64,000 bases of DNA from Pseudanabaena sp. Chao 1811 (GCF_027942295.1 NZ_CP101416.1:4140501-4204500); one strand, 5' to 3'; positions 27,201 through 35,559 are shown, counted from the stretch's first letter. The notes: a model not told the origin generated them from the sequence alone. Numbers and translations: made by a program.

Positions 27201-28597
27201 GTTTGCGCCACTATCAAACCCATGCAGTAATACCAGTCCTATTTAGCGCATTTCCTGTACAAAATTCATGGATTGATGAGACACTTTCCCTTGCCTGTAT
27301 TGTTAAGGATATTAGCGATCGCAAGAAAGCTGAAGAAATAGTACTTCAAACTAATGAAGAATTAATTCGGACGAACAAAGAGCTAGCTCGTGCTACGAGG
27401 CTAAAAGATGAATTTCTTGCCAATATGAGTCATGAATTGCGAACTCCCCTGAATGCCATTTTAGGAATGTCTGAAGGTCTACTATCGAGTGTGTTTGGGG
27501 ATATCAATGAGCGACAAAAGCGATCGCTATCACTGATCGAAACTAGTGGTAGGCATTTGCTAGAGTTAATTAATGACATCTTGGATGTTGCCAAAATCGG
27601 CGCAGGCAAGCTCAAACTAGAAATTCACTCCGTTGCGATCGAGCATCTATGCAAGTCGAGCCTGAGCTTTGTAAAGCAAATGGCAAACCAAAAAAATATT
27701 CAATTGAGATTGTCGATCCAGCCAAACTTAGGGACAATTACCGTAGATGAGCGACGCATCAGGCAAGCCTTGATCAATTTACTGAGTAACGCTGTAAAGT
27801 TTACGCCAACGACTGGTCAGGTCTGTTTAGAAGTCAAGCTAGTCCAGACAGAAGACTCAGACAACCATGAATTTCCCTATACGCTCATTTTTTCAGTAAT
27901 TGATACAGGTATTGGGATCGCTCCTGAAAATCTCAATAAATTATTCCAAACATTTGTTCAGATTGATAGCAGCCTGAGTCGCCAATATACGGGGACTGGG
28001 CTAGGCTTAACATTAGTCAAGCAGATTGCAGAGTTGCATGATGGTCGAGTCAGCGTAACTAGTCAAGTTGGGCAAGGTAGTTGCTTCTCTATATTACTGC
28101 CCCACACAGGTAAGATCCGATTACCCAAAGCATTACCTTCTAACTATCCTTTGACAAATAGTAGTAATGCTAATGATTTAGAGGAGAATTTAAATTATGA
28201 CTTAGAAATTGATCTACCAATTAATCCTTTAATTTTGTTGGCAGAAGATAACCCCACCAATACAGAAACCTTTAATGATTATTTGTCTAACCGAGGCTAT
28301 CGCCTGATTTTGGCAACTAATGGTCAAGAAGCTATTGATTTAGCGATCGAGCAGATTCCTGACTTGATCCTCATGGATATTCAGATGCCTATAGTAGATG
28401 GCTTAGAGGCAATTCAGCAGATTCGGGCAAACCCTAAATCTCGACATATTCCGATTGTGGCTTTGACCGCTTTAGCCATGCCTAGCGATCGCGATAGATG
28501 CTTTCAGGCAGGAGCCGATGAATATATCGCAAAACCAGTTAAACTAGCGCAACTAGCTATTATCATTCAACAACAACTAAAAAAAGTTAGGACTTAG
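24215..28597 (+). CDS. CBS-PAS-GAF hybrid histidine kinase
   Basis: This is a 1460-residue soluble hybrid kinase. Residues about 5-310 are four CBS motifs (two Bateman modules; KLVGILTERDLIKL, ELVGLVTHESLRQL, LGIVTESDIVQYLA and QMVGIITQSSI). Three PAS domains with PAC follow at about 358-480, 487-605 and 614-730; each PAC ends in EDISDRKQAE or DISERKSTE. A GAF domain is at about 735-885 and a fourth PAS at about 918-1030. The HisKA has His1073 in MSHELRTPLNAIL. The ATPase has NLLSNAVKFTP and TGTGLGLTLV. A receiver ends the chain with Asp1388 in LMDIQMPIVDG. CBS modules usually bind adenosyl nucleotides, so it may sense energy state. A related REC-kinase gene follows after 64 nt. Confidence 0.92.
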   Translation: MSAKNREVSIEQAIVREPLTIAANATVAEAIALMSSSAKTCNLFCGIDSEPSLQLAHAQNSCILVTEANKLVGILTERDLIKLCGQIANVEPNQNAEGVGQNLSETAIAEVMSFPVYALLEWEFTDIFVAINRFQRYNIRHLPLVNDRGELVGLVTHESLRQLLRPIDMLRLLVVNEVMVTDVVCAQPTDSVARIANLMSEHQVSSVVIVEQKNCNLFPLGIVTESDIVQYLALELNLSQTEAQMVMSFPAIAVQPKETLWTVRELMQERMINHILVTNADGQMVGIITQSSILKTLQPMEVYKLATALETKILRLEQENQELRKSQNKLPDKLPEIKTPDSPDNRQSETSETNLDSHDMFRQFAENSHGVIVIREVSGKLLYVSPAYEAIWGKSCESLYQDPNSWMDIIHPEDIDRVIQAYTVAANSGYFSEEYRIIRPDGETRWLWSRCFPIKNIDGENYRMAAIVEDISDRKQAELALRESESKQKALINALPDLILRISSDGTFLEFIATDTFEVLGDESLIGKSIYSDDLPLRLTEARMQYIAEALRTGNIQVYDQEITINGKLHIEEVRIAVCGENEVLVIVRDISERKSTEIALKESEQRLKSSESLLSGMFERSVVGMAITDMNGKFVRTNPFYQEMVGYSDSELKEMRFTDNMLPEDIEENLRLRNLVLSGESEGYQMEKRLLHRDGHVIWVRTTSSIIVDDTGSPPLFIGVIEDISDRKQAEESLQSLVEGAKTHTGERFLPALVEYIANALGVLHVSIGKQHNDCLELIVVWADGQIQAPSIIPLKHSPCNLTISEGKFFCATNLQQKFPECEFIRSLEATSYFGIAITNSKGETIGNLCILDDKPIRNIQRANAMLQVFAARVSAELERQEAIAELYQLNQQLESRVEQRTRELKYANQQLIVEMAERQKLIALVENSTDFIALADSDGRINYVNSAGRELLGLPSNHQTLTLFDLHFPEDHPEVKRNILDAVAQDSTWEGEFRLRHYQTHAVIPVLFSAFPVQNSWIDETLSLACIVKDISDRKKAEEIVLQTNEELIRTNKELARATRLKDEFLANMSHELRTPLNAILGMSEGLLSSVFGDINERQKRSLSLIETSGRHLLELINDILDVAKIGAGKLKLEIHSVAIEHLCKSSLSFVKQMANQKNIQLRLSIQPNLGTITVDERRIRQALINLLSNAVKFTPTTGQVCLEVKLVQTEDSDNHEFPYTLIFSVIDTGIGIAPENLNKLFQTFVQIDSSLSRQYTGTGLGLTLVKQIAELHDGRVSVTSQVGQGSCFSILLPHTGKIRLPKALPSNYPLTNSSNANDLEENLNYDLEIDLPINPLILLAEDNPTNTETFNDYLSNRGYRLILATNGQEAIDLAIEQIPDLILMDIQMPIVDGLEAIQQIRANPKSRHIPIVALTALAMPSDRDRCFQAGADEYIAKPVKLAQLAIIIQQQLKKVRT

Positions 28598-28661
28598 GTA
28601 CGATACTTCGCACCATACATCCTAAACTGCCATAAGTGAAATAATTGTTTAAGATCAAGTT

Positions 28662-29732
28662 ATGAAAAATTCTCCTTCTATTCTGATTGTCGATGACGAG
28701 CCAAATAACTTTGACGTGATTGAGGCACTTTTGGATAGTGAAGATTATGATCTCAATTATGCTTCTAATGGATATAAGGCTCTAGAGCGTCTAGAAATAT
28801 TTCAGCCTGATGTCATCCTCTTGGATGTCATGATGCCAGAATTAAATGGAATAGAAGTATGTAAAAAGATTAAGGCAAATGCCCAATGGAAGGCAATTCC
28901 CATCATTATGGTCACAGCGCTAACGTCAAAAGAAGACATGGCGCAATGTCTAGATGCGGGCGCTAGTGATTTTTTAAGCAAGCCTGTTAATGGATTAGAG
29001 CTACGGGCAAGGATCAAATCGATGATTCGGATCAAGCAGCAATACGATGATCTCGAGACTCTCCTACAGATGCGTGAAGATATGGTGCATATGATCGTCC
29101 ATGATTTACGCAATCCTCTAACAACGATCTTGCTTTCCGCCGAACTTTTGAGTGATCCATATTTACCTGAATCCCGCAAACCCGAAAAAATTGAACGGAT
29201 TGCCCGTGGTGGTCATCGTCTGCAATCTCTGATTGACAGTTTGTTATTAATGGCAAAGATTGAAGCTGGCAAGATGGTTCTGAAATATACCAGTGCCGAT
29301 CTCAATCAAATGTGTTTGGCTTTGGTTGAAGATTTTGACGCGATCGCGACCCAAAAGAAATTAAAATTAGTCCTCAATTTACCTGACAAGAAGTTAATAA
29401 ATATTGATTTACCCGTATTTAGACGGATTCTCGATAACTTACTATCTAATGCGATCAAATTCTCGCCAGCCAATAGCGAAATTACAATTAGTGTTGAATA
29501 TCCTGACTCTGGTGGCGTAAGTATTAGCATGGCAGATCAGGGTGTGGGGATTAGTGAGGACATGAAGTCCGTAATTTTTGAGAAATACGAAATCGGTACA
29601 CCCATTCAAAACACGTCCCAATTGGGCTTAGGATTAGCATTTTGTAAGCTCGCGATCGAGGCGCATGGTGGCAGCATTGCTGTGCAAAATAATGAGCCAA
29701 ACGGATCGGTTTTTACGATCGCAATCCCATAA
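28662..29732 (+). CDS. Response regulator-histidine kinase (REC-HisKA-HATPase)
   Basis: The 356-residue protein has an N-terminal receiver with Asp55 in LLDVMMPELNG and the lysine in FLSKPVNG. A kinase core follows, with His147 in VHDLRNPLTTILLSAELL, the N box LDNLLSNAIKFSP and the G boxes DQGVGISEDM and LGLGLAFCKLAIEAHGG. Such REC-kinases often receive phosphate from a hybrid kinase and pass it on, or tune its output. It lies 64 nt after the CBS-PAS kinase on the same strand and probably belongs to the same unit. A bidirectional hairpin separates it from convergent murF. Confidence 0.92.
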   Translation: MKNSPSILIVDDEPNNFDVIEALLDSEDYDLNYASNGYKALERLEIFQPDVILLDVMMPELNGIEVCKKIKANAQWKAIPIIMVTALTSKEDMAQCLDAGASDFLSKPVNGLELRARIKSMIRIKQQYDDLETLLQMREDMVHMIVHDLRNPLTTILLSAELLSDPYLPESRKPEKIERIARGGHRLQSLIDSLLLMAKIEAGKMVLKYTSADLNQMCLALVEDFDAIATQKKLKLVLNLPDKKLINIDLPVFRRILDNLLSNAIKFSPANSEITISVEYPDSGGVSISMADQGVGISEDMKSVIFEKYEIGTPIQNTSQLGLGLAFCKLAIEAHGGSIAVQNNEPNGSVFTIAIP

Positions 29733-29759
29733 AAGCATTGCCTAGCAATGCTTTTATGG
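29727..29759. terminator. Bidirectional terminator between convergent genes
   Basis: Arms 29727-29741 and 29745-29759 are perfect 15-base complements around CTA, each containing an A-run or T-run. The hairpin overlaps the stop of the REC-kinase gene and abuts that of murF, so it can act in both directions. Confidence 0.85.
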
Positions 29760-31145
29760 CTATTGCCAAGTTTTGCGAAAAGCTTCGACAACGCGATCCA
29801 TCCCGACCGATCGCGAAGCTTTAAAGAGAATCCGATCGCCACTTTCGACTTTTTGCAAAAGGGTTTGGGTAATTTCCTCGTAGGACTGACAGGAGATCGC
29901 ATATTTGAGGGAGCCATTTGCACCAGCGAGAATAGCATCGGCTTCCCCATCCGCTAAAATGATTGCCCCCTCGATGCCCAATTTACTAATCGATTCACCG
30001 ATTTGACGATGTAGCTGTGTAGACATCTCCCCTAATTCCTTCATTGTGCCGAGAACTGCCCAGTGACGTTTAGCGGGCATATCGGACAATTGCCGCAAAG
30101 CTGCCAACATCCCCTCTGGGGAAGCATTGTAGGTTTCATCAAGAATAGTGACATCTTGGGGTAATTGATACAGTTGCGCCCTACCAAAGGGGAGATCAAG
30201 TTTCCCAATTCCTTGTCTGGTCTGTTGCCAATCGAGATTTAGAGCCTTGAGAACTGCTAAGCCTGCCAAAAAATTCAAAGCATTGTGACGGCCAGGTAAG
30301 GGCAGATCCCATGTTAAACCTTCAACATGGAGTTGATCGTCGATCAGTTCGCCATTGACATCGCCAACACCAAGCCCGTAAGTAATCGTTTTCCCTTGCC
30401 AAACCTTGCTAGCGGTTTCTAGTAATAGGGGATTACTAGCATTAAGAATTGCGGTTCCATGAATGGGAGTCTCCGCCAGCAGTTCACATTTAGCTTGGGC
30501 GATCGCCTCACGGGAGCCTAATCTGCCAATATGCGCTGTGCCAACATTGGTAATCACACTCACCGTTGGTAAAGCCGTTCTGGCGAGACGCTCGATTTCC
30601 CCTAAACCACGCATCCCCATTTCTACGACCACAAAATCATGCTGCTCTGGGACGATCGCCAATAGCGTTTGGGCAACCCCAATATCATTATTATGATTGG
30701 CTTGGCTTTTATGGACTTGCTTATTTGGTGCGACATAGCAAGCCAGCATACTCGCAATTATTTCTTTAGTTGTCGTTTTACCGACGGAGCCTGTCACCGA
30801 TACAACGGGGCGCAAAAACTGCGATCGCCACCATCGTGCCAAGTCCTGATAAGCCGCAAGCGTATTACCTACCGCGAGTACAGGTAATCCCTGTGCTGCT
30901 GCTGAATTTGCCCACTCCTGACTAACGATCGCAGCCACTGCCCCTTGGGCGATCGCTGCTGCCACAAAACCATGACCATCAAAATTTTCGCCAGTTAATG
31001 CCACAAATAACTCACCAGCTTTGAGCTTGCGACTATCGGAAACAACGCCCCTTACCTCTGTGTTGGTTTGTGCATTTTCATCAATATTAGCTACTGTTGC
31101 CGATGTAATGGCGATCGCTTGGCTAATCGTACAAATAAAGGTCAT
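29760..31145 (-). CDS. murF: UDP-N-acetylmuramoyl-tripeptide-D-alanyl-D-alanine ligase
   Basis: MurF adds D-Ala-D-Ala to the UDP-MurNAc-tripeptide in the last cytoplasmic step of peptidoglycan precursor synthesis. The 461 residues show the three Mur ligase domains. The N-terminal substrate domain carries DSRKLKAGELFVALTGENFD. The central ATPase has the P-loop SVTGSVGKTTTKEII, HKSQANHNNDIGVAQTLL and VVEMGMRGLGEI. The C-terminal domain has ILDETYNASPEGMLAAL and LGTMKELGE. Length is normal. It is not in a dcw cluster here, as is usual in cyanobacteria. Its neighbour on the same strand upstream (31260-32399) is 114 nt away. Confidence 0.95.
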   Translation of the reverse strand: MTFICTISQAIAITSATVANIDENAQTNTEVRGVVSDSRKLKAGELFVALTGENFDGHGFVAAAIAQGAVAAIVSQEWANSAAAQGLPVLAVGNTLAAYQDLARWWRSQFLRPVVSVTGSVGKTTTKEIIASMLACYVAPNKQVHKSQANHNNDIGVAQTLLAIVPEQHDFVVVEMGMRGLGEIERLARTALPTVSVITNVGTAHIGRLGSREAIAQAKCELLAETPIHGTAILNASNPLLLETASKVWQGKTITYGLGVGDVNGELIDDQLHVEGLTWDLPLPGRHNALNFLAGLAVLKALNLDWQQTRQGIGKLDLPFGRAQLYQLPQDVTILDETYNASPEGMLAALRQLSDMPAKRHWAVLGTMKELGEMSTQLHRQIGESISKLGIEGAIILADGEADAILAGANGSLKYAISCQSYEEITQTLLQKVESGDRILFKASRSVGMDRVVEAFRKTWQ

Positions 31146-31259
31146 GCTTGATTTTTTCTGTTCTTAGCTGTTCTGTGCTTACGATATAGCGCTTGCTGCT
31201 TTGTGAGTGAAAAGCAAAAACTTTTACCCACAAAAAAGATATCTTCAGCTCTACTATTA

Positions 31260-32399
31260 TCAGGCTTCAGGCAGCACATCATCACCAAACATTTCGCCTA
31301 AAGCAATAAGATAGGGGTCAAATACCTTGACATGCTGCTCATCGAGACAACTGTGAATTTCCTGATTAAGTAACCTTAGCAAGGTACGCACCAGTTCCCA
31401 ACTCACTTTTAAGGGAGGATAAAGCATAATGCAAAGGGGGAAAAGTTCTTGCTGGATTGCGGCTACATTTTTTTCCAGTACGCATAGACAGAGATAAACT
31501 TGAAACATTTCAATATCACGCAAACTAGAGATCCGCACCTGTGGTGAACTTAACTCCCCGCTATAGCACCGATAGTCAGAATACATAATTAGGGTTTTTT
31601 GAGAAACTTGACGAGCAATCTCGCTGGTGAGGGGTAGTAGTTGGCGCACTGATTCCAAGGCAATATCGTTATAGTCCAAATTTGCGGCGGCTTCGTAGGC
31701 TCTCTGCAATGGCATATAAAGATGATCGTCAATCACTTTGAAGTAGGAGTTCACCACCAATTGCTCTAAAGGGGGCAGCGAGTTCATCAGTATTTGTCCA
31801 CTGTAATGAAACTGCATACTCACAAACCCAAGAATCCGAGGGTCTTCGGATGTATATTTTTGGCGAATTTGTCCAACCGTAGGCGCGATCGCTACTGACA
31901 GTTGCCCAATTGTTGGTAATTGGGTATAGGTTTCCATTTTTAAATTTTGTCCATCGACCAACCAATCTATCTCCACCAAGCGATGTTCAGCATTTGCTGT
32001 ATAAACTTTGAGCGCTTGATCTAACAAAATCCGTGAGTCAGTGGCAATCTGCCAAGGGTCGATTAGGTCTGGAGAGATGCCGTGAGATTTTAATTGTCCA
32101 ATTAGGAGATTCTCCGTTTTTGCCCAAGCCTGAGCGCTAGAAAAACGTAAGGATTGCAATAGATTGGCTGCCGTTGAAGTTCGCCTTTCTGGTGATAGAA
32201 TTTCTGCCAAATTATTAGACTGAATCTCTTGTTTGGTAGAGTCCCCTTGTAAATTTTGAATATATTTTTTCGCCCAAATATTTGCGAGCGAAGGAACAGA
32301 GGCATTTGTATTGCTATTAAAATCCTGCGCTAGACTATCTATAAGAGTCGGTCTAATCATTTGGGTTCCGAGAGTAAAAGATTTTGTTAAATTAGTCAC
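31260..32399 (-). CDS. Conserved hypothetical protein
   Basis: I do not recognise a family for this 379-residue protein. It has no signal peptide and no convincing membrane segment. The N-terminal 60 residues are polar and probably disordered; the remainder looks like a well-folded mixed helical protein, with blocks such as YFKVIDDHLYMPLQRAYEAA and VYLCLCVLEKNVAAIQQEL. Good codon use with HIP1 sites in the region argues for a long-resident cyanobacterial gene. It is divergent from the MOSC gene (78-bp shared promoter region) and upstream of murF. No function is proposed. Confidence 0.7.
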   Translation of the reverse strand: MTNLTKSFTLGTQMIRPTLIDSLAQDFNSNTNASVPSLANIWAKKYIQNLQGDSTKQEIQSNNLAEILSPERRTSTAANLLQSLRFSSAQAWAKTENLLIGQLKSHGISPDLIDPWQIATDSRILLDQALKVYTANAEHRLVEIDWLVDGQNLKMETYTQLPTIGQLSVAIAPTVGQIRQKYTSEDPRILGFVSMQFHYSGQILMNSLPPLEQLVVNSYFKVIDDHLYMPLQRAYEAAANLDYNDIALESVRQLLPLTSEIARQVSQKTLIMYSDYRCYSGELSSPQVRISSLRDIEMFQVYLCLCVLEKNVAAIQQELFPLCIMLYPPLKVSWELVRTLLRLLNQEIHSCLDEQHVKVFDPYLIALGEMFGDDVLPEA

Positions 32400-32476
32400 A
32401 TTATATTTGCTCTTTCTCAGATAGTTAAGGTTTCGTTAAACTTTTATCAAACTACCATTGGATTATAAGAATTTTT

Positions 32477-33259
32477 ATGGCAAGGCTGAGTAGGATTTTG
32501 ATTTTTCCCATCAAGTCTCTCGATCCGATCGCTTTAAATGAAGTAGAGATTTCTGCTGGCGGAGCGTTAAAAGGCGATCGCGAGTTTGCCATGTTTGATC
32601 GGCAGGGGAAATTCGTCAATGGTAAGCACAATCCCAAAATCCATCTCATCCGAGCTAGCTACAATTTAGGCGATCGCCAAGTTTCTCTACAGATTCAAAA
32701 CCAGAATGCAGTATTTACATTCCATTTAGATCAACAAAGAGAAGCTTTAACTAATTGGCTCAGCGAATTTTTGGGACAAGCCATAGATTTACGGCAAAAT
32801 ACGATGAATGGATTTCCTGATGACCCTGACGCATGGGGTGCTACGGTTGTCTCAGAGGCATCTCTCAAGACTGTGCAAAGTTGGTATCAGCAACCCAGCA
32901 TTGATCTAGAGCAAATACGTCGCCGCTTCCGTACTAATTTGGAAATTGCTGATACAGAAACATTTTGGGAAGATCAATTATTTGCTAAGTCGGGGGAAAC
33001 AGTTCCCTTTCAGATTGGCGATGTTCAGTTTCTTGGTACAAATCCCTGTCAACGCTGCCCTGTGCCCACTCGCGATGTCTTTACAGGGGATGTTTATCCT
33101 GAGTTTCAAAAGATATTTACCAGATTTAGGGAATCAAGTTTACCTAATAATGTAGAGCGATCGCGTTTCAATCATTTCTATCGTTTTGCCGTCAATACGC
33201 GCATCCCCTTAACGGAAGCAGGCAAGATTCTCAAATTGGATGATTTTGTATCTAAGTGA
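32477..33259 (+). CDS. MOSC domain-containing protein
   Basis: The 260-residue protein carries the N-terminal beta-barrel domain (about 1-90; LSRILIFPIKSLDPI and GDREFAMFDRQGKFVNGK) that precedes MOSC in the YcbX/mARC group. The MOSC domain (about 110-255) shows RRFRTNLEI, LFAKSGETVPFQIGD and the conserved cysteine motif NPCQRCPVPTRD. MOSC proteins bind the molybdenum cofactor through such a cysteine or carry sulfur for it. It ends with LTEAGKILKLDD, as family members do. It converges on moaB, another molybdenum cofactor gene, with foldback repeats between them. No ferredoxin domain is fused. Confidence 0.88.
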   Translation: MARLSRILIFPIKSLDPIALNEVEISAGGALKGDREFAMFDRQGKFVNGKHNPKIHLIRASYNLGDRQVSLQIQNQNAVFTFHLDQQREALTNWLSEFLGQAIDLRQNTMNGFPDDPDAWGATVVSEASLKTVQSWYQQPSIDLEQIRRRFRTNLEIADTETFWEDQLFAKSGETVPFQIGDVQFLGTNPCQRCPVPTRDVFTGDVYPEFQKIFTRFRESSLPNNVERSRFNHFYRFAVNTRIPLTEAGKILKLDDFVSK

Positions 33260-33406
33260 TGTTACACGGAACGAAGAGCGCCCCTCATCCCCCAACCCCT
33301 TCTCCCGCAGGAGAAGGGGAGCAAAACCCATATTATTTTCTTGTTCCCCTCTCCTACGGGAGAGGGGCTAGGGGTGAGGGCTTTGGAAAACTTCAACGTA
33401 ACATCA
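33257..33406. repeat. 150-bp foldback element with 9-bp terminal inverted repeats
   Basis: TGATGTTAC at 33257-33265 is repeated inverted at 33398-33406. Inside lie two GC-rich hairpins (CCCCTTCTCCC and GAGAAGGGG; CCCCTCTCC and GGAGAGGGG) and a long imperfect complement between the two halves. The left end overlaps the stop codon of the MOSC gene, so it also follows that gene as a 3' structure. Confidence 0.65.
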
Positions 33407-33431
33407 GTATCTAAGCAAAAAGTTTCAAGGG

Positions 33432-33619
33432 ATCCGCCCAGCCCCTCTTTTTAAGGGCGTTAATATACTTGACACACTGCGCAGATTTTTACCCCCCTCA
33501 GTCCCCCCTTTCAAGGGGGGAAGTCTAAGTTCTCCCCCTTCCAAGGGGGAGTTAGAGGGGGTTTTAGAGATTTGGTGCGTCAAGTATGTTAATGCCTTTT
33601 TAAGGGGAGTTGGGCGGAT
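33432..33619. repeat. Foldback element inserted in a palindrome (family B, copy 1)
   Basis: A 138-bp core (33458-33595) has inverted ends GTTAATATACTTGAC and GTCAAGTATGTTAAT and two internal C/G-tract hairpins. It is flanked by the 11-bp direct repeats CTTTTTAAGGG at 33447-33457 and 33596-33606. Outside these is a further imperfect inverted repeat (33432-33446 and 33607-33619). The core is nearly identical, in reverse orientation, to 42318-42456. Confidence 0.75.
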
Positions 33620-33678
33620 TTAGATAATTCTTAAATAGTTGCTTAGAGAGTTGCGGCGCAACTCTCTTGGGCTTTTGA

Positions 33679-34194
33679 TTAATGTAAACCCTTTAATTGA
33701 CGCACTAGATGAATAATTTCTGGCAAAATTAGCTGCTCGATCGCTAACTTCACAGCATTACTTGAGCCGGGGAGTGAAAACACTAATTTCCCTCGATAAA
33801 TCCCTGCCTCCGATCGCGAGGCAATCGCCCTAGAGCCAACCTCTTGCCAACTTAGATAACGAAACATCTCACCAAAGCCGGGCAAGGTTTTTTCGAGCAA
33901 CGCGGCGATCGCATCGTAGGTTGTATCTCTTGGCGCAATCCCCGTCCCACCATTGAGAATGATTGCGTCAAGATCAGCGATCGCGGACAAATGGTGCATC
34001 TGTTCACGAATCTCATCAGGTTCATCTTTGACAATGGCGTAGTAGTCCAGTAGATGTCCTGCATTGATCATTGATTGTTTGATAAAGTTACCGCTTTTGT
34101 CGTTTTCTGGTGTGCGCGTATCGCTAACGGTAATCACGGCAAAATGAACTTGATAGGACGGTGGATCTGGACAAGGGTTTTGAGACGGTTTCAT
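33679..34194 (-). CDS. moaB: Molybdenum cofactor biosynthesis protein B
   Basis: The 171-residue protein is a MoaB/MogA-type molybdopterin adenylyltransferase, which activates molybdopterin by AMP transfer before metal insertion. Family motifs are VITVSDTRTPENDKSG, then ADLDAIILNGGTGIAPRD (the GGTG loop), EKTLPGFGEMFRYLSW, GSRAIASRSEAGIYRGK and FSLPGSSNAVKLAIE. The length and the LPGFGE motif favour MoaB over MogA. It stands alone on the minus strand, converging with the MOSC gene. Confidence 0.93.
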   Translation of the reverse strand: MKPSQNPCPDPPSYQVHFAVITVSDTRTPENDKSGNFIKQSMINAGHLLDYYAIVKDEPDEIREQMHHLSAIADLDAIILNGGTGIAPRDTTYDAIAALLEKTLPGFGEMFRYLSWQEVGSRAIASRSEAGIYRGKLVFSLPGSSNAVKLAIEQLILPEIIHLVRQLKGLH

Positions 34195-34251
34195 TATTTT
34201 TAAATCAATGTCTATCTATTTCAGTATGGGCTAAAAAAACTGCGATCGTTA

Positions 34252-34451
34252 AGAGTATGTTTGAGAAGTTTTTACCACCTCTAACTCCCCCTTACAAAGG
34301 GCATTAACATACTTGACGCACCAAATCTCTAAAACCCCCTCTAACTCCCCCTTGGAAGGGGGAGAACTTAGACTTCCCCCATTTCAAGGGGGGACTGAGG
34401 GGGGTAAAAGCAGAAATTTATGCTAAACAGGATACTTCTCAAACATGCTCT
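34252..34451. repeat. Foldback element (family B, copy 2, composite)
   Basis: An 18-base outer arm at 34252-34269 is repeated inverted at 34434-34451 with one mismatch. Inside, 34301 to about 34413 repeats most of the family B core in the same orientation as 42318-42456 but lacks its far end. Its right part (near 34414-34433) matches, inverted, the left part of the repeat at 42246. Confidence 0.7.
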
Positions 34452-34634
34452 AAAGTTACGAAGAAACATAGGGATTTGGATGTTAGCCTGTGCTTAGCTA
34501 AATCTAACATGAGTTCAATAATGCCATTTTCCGCCTTCGTCGAACTAACGTTAAATCTAGCATCATTCGCCAATTTTTCAGCCGACATGTTAGATAGTGA
34601 CAACTATAAGATCCAGTCACACAACACCAATAAC

Positions 34635-35018
34635 TTACCAATTAAGAATTTGAGAGAGTTCAGAAGTAATCTGTGTGGGATGAAAAGGCTTAACGATTAC
34701 ACCTTGTACTCCTAGTTCCGCAATTTTATGAGCCTCGGCTAGGTCAGCACGGGCTGTCAGTAAAACTATGGGGATATCTACCGATTTAGTACTAGCTTTT
34801 AATCGTTTCAGGACTGCAAACCCATCCATATTTGGCATTAGCATATCTAATAAAATCGCATCAGGATGAGTTATGGCGATCGCTGCTAATCCCTCTTTAG
34901 CCGATCTAGCAGTTATTATTTTCCAATTGCTGAATACTTCAACACAAGTTTTCACAATTTGGCAAATATATTCTTCATCATCGATCAGTACAATTGTTTT
35001 GCTGGATGTATTTTCCAT
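34635..35018 (-). CDS. CheY-like single-domain response regulator
   Basis: The 127-residue receiver has ETIVLIDDEEYICQIV-like acidic residues near the N-terminus, the acceptor in ILLDMLMPNMDGFAVL, VLLTARADLAEAHK and the lysine in VIVKPFHPTQI. No output domain is present. It resembles the small receivers at 35117 and 41765 (same DDExxxxQIV start, CVEVFSNWKIITARSAKEGL block and C-terminal tryptophan), so the three are paralogs. A 21-bp motif shared with 41716 and 42204 lies 66 nt upstream. Confidence 0.9.
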   Translation of the reverse strand: MENTSSKTIVLIDDEEYICQIVKTCVEVFSNWKIITARSAKEGLAAIAITHPDAILLDMLMPNMDGFAVLKRLKASTKSVDIPIVLLTARADLAEAHKIAELGVQGVIVKPFHPTQITSELSQILNW

Positions 35019-35083
35019 TTGGCTTAGAAGCGCAATATATCTTCTGTATATAGATTTAGAACTATGAACCTATAGTAAAAAAT

Positions 35084-35104
35084 AAAAATGAGGATAATCT
35101 GAGG
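35084..35104 (-). promoter_or_regulatory. 21-bp motif upstream of receiver gene (copy 1)
   Basis: The plus-strand motif AAAAATGAGGATAATCTGAGG matches the copies at 41716 and 42204 in 19 of 21 positions. It lies about 66 nt upstream of the minus-strand receiver gene starting at 35018 and may be an operator or a promoter element. Confidence 0.45.
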
Positions 35105-35116
35105 AATTGAGAACAC

Positions 35117-35488
35117 TTACCAATCTAAAAGCTCGGCAATTTGATCGGCAATTTTGAGTGGTTCAAAGGGCTTCGCAATTGTGCCAACTATGCCTAGCTG
35201 AGCAAACCTTTCGCGATCGCTGACTTGTACCTTAGCCGTTAGGAAAATCACAGGAATATTTTGAGTCTCTGAATTATTTTGTAGGTTTTGGTAAACACTA
35301 ATGCCATCCATCTCAGGCATCATCACATCAAGGAGAATTGCATCAGGCTTGATGGTTTCTAATAGTCTCAGCCCCTCTTTGCCAGAATTAGCTACCGTTA
35401 CTTTCCAGCCTTTAAAGCTTTCTAGACAAACAGCAACGACTTGAGCCAGATTGACTTCGTCATCAATTAGTAATATCGATTTGTTCAT
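35117..35488 (-). CDS. CheY-like single-domain response regulator
   Basis: The 123-residue receiver starts KSILLIDDEVNLAQVV and has the acceptor in ILLDVMMPEMDGISVY, the block VIFLTAKVQVSD and TIAKPFEPLKIA. It ends in ELLDW like its paralogs. It lies 64 nt downstream of the cyanobacteriochrome kinase gene, whose end is joined to it by an array of 13-bp repeats, so it may be the output receiver of that kinase. Confidence 0.9.
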   Translation of the reverse strand: MNKSILLIDDEVNLAQVVAVCLESFKGWKVTVANSGKEGLRLLETIKPDAILLDVMMPEMDGISVYQNLQNNSETQNIPVIFLTAKVQVSDRERFAQLGIVGTIAKPFEPLKIADQIAELLDW

Positions 35489-35494
35489 AAAGGT

Positions 35495-35559
35495 AATCTC
35501 TAAACATAATTTCTAAACTTAATCTCTAAACTTAATCTCTAAACTTAATCTCTAAATAC
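35495..35559. repeat. Five tandem 13-bp repeats
   Basis: Five adjacent copies of AATCTCTAAACTT or close variants (35495, 35508, 35521, 35534, 35547) span the gap between the receiver gene and the kinase gene. The last copy overlaps the kinase stop codon. Copies 3 and 4 are identical. Confidence 0.8.

Noticed and set aside
35495-35559. Iteron origin of replication
   Set aside because: Five short repeats lie between two genes of one regulatory unit, with no replication protein and no AT-rich melting region next to them.
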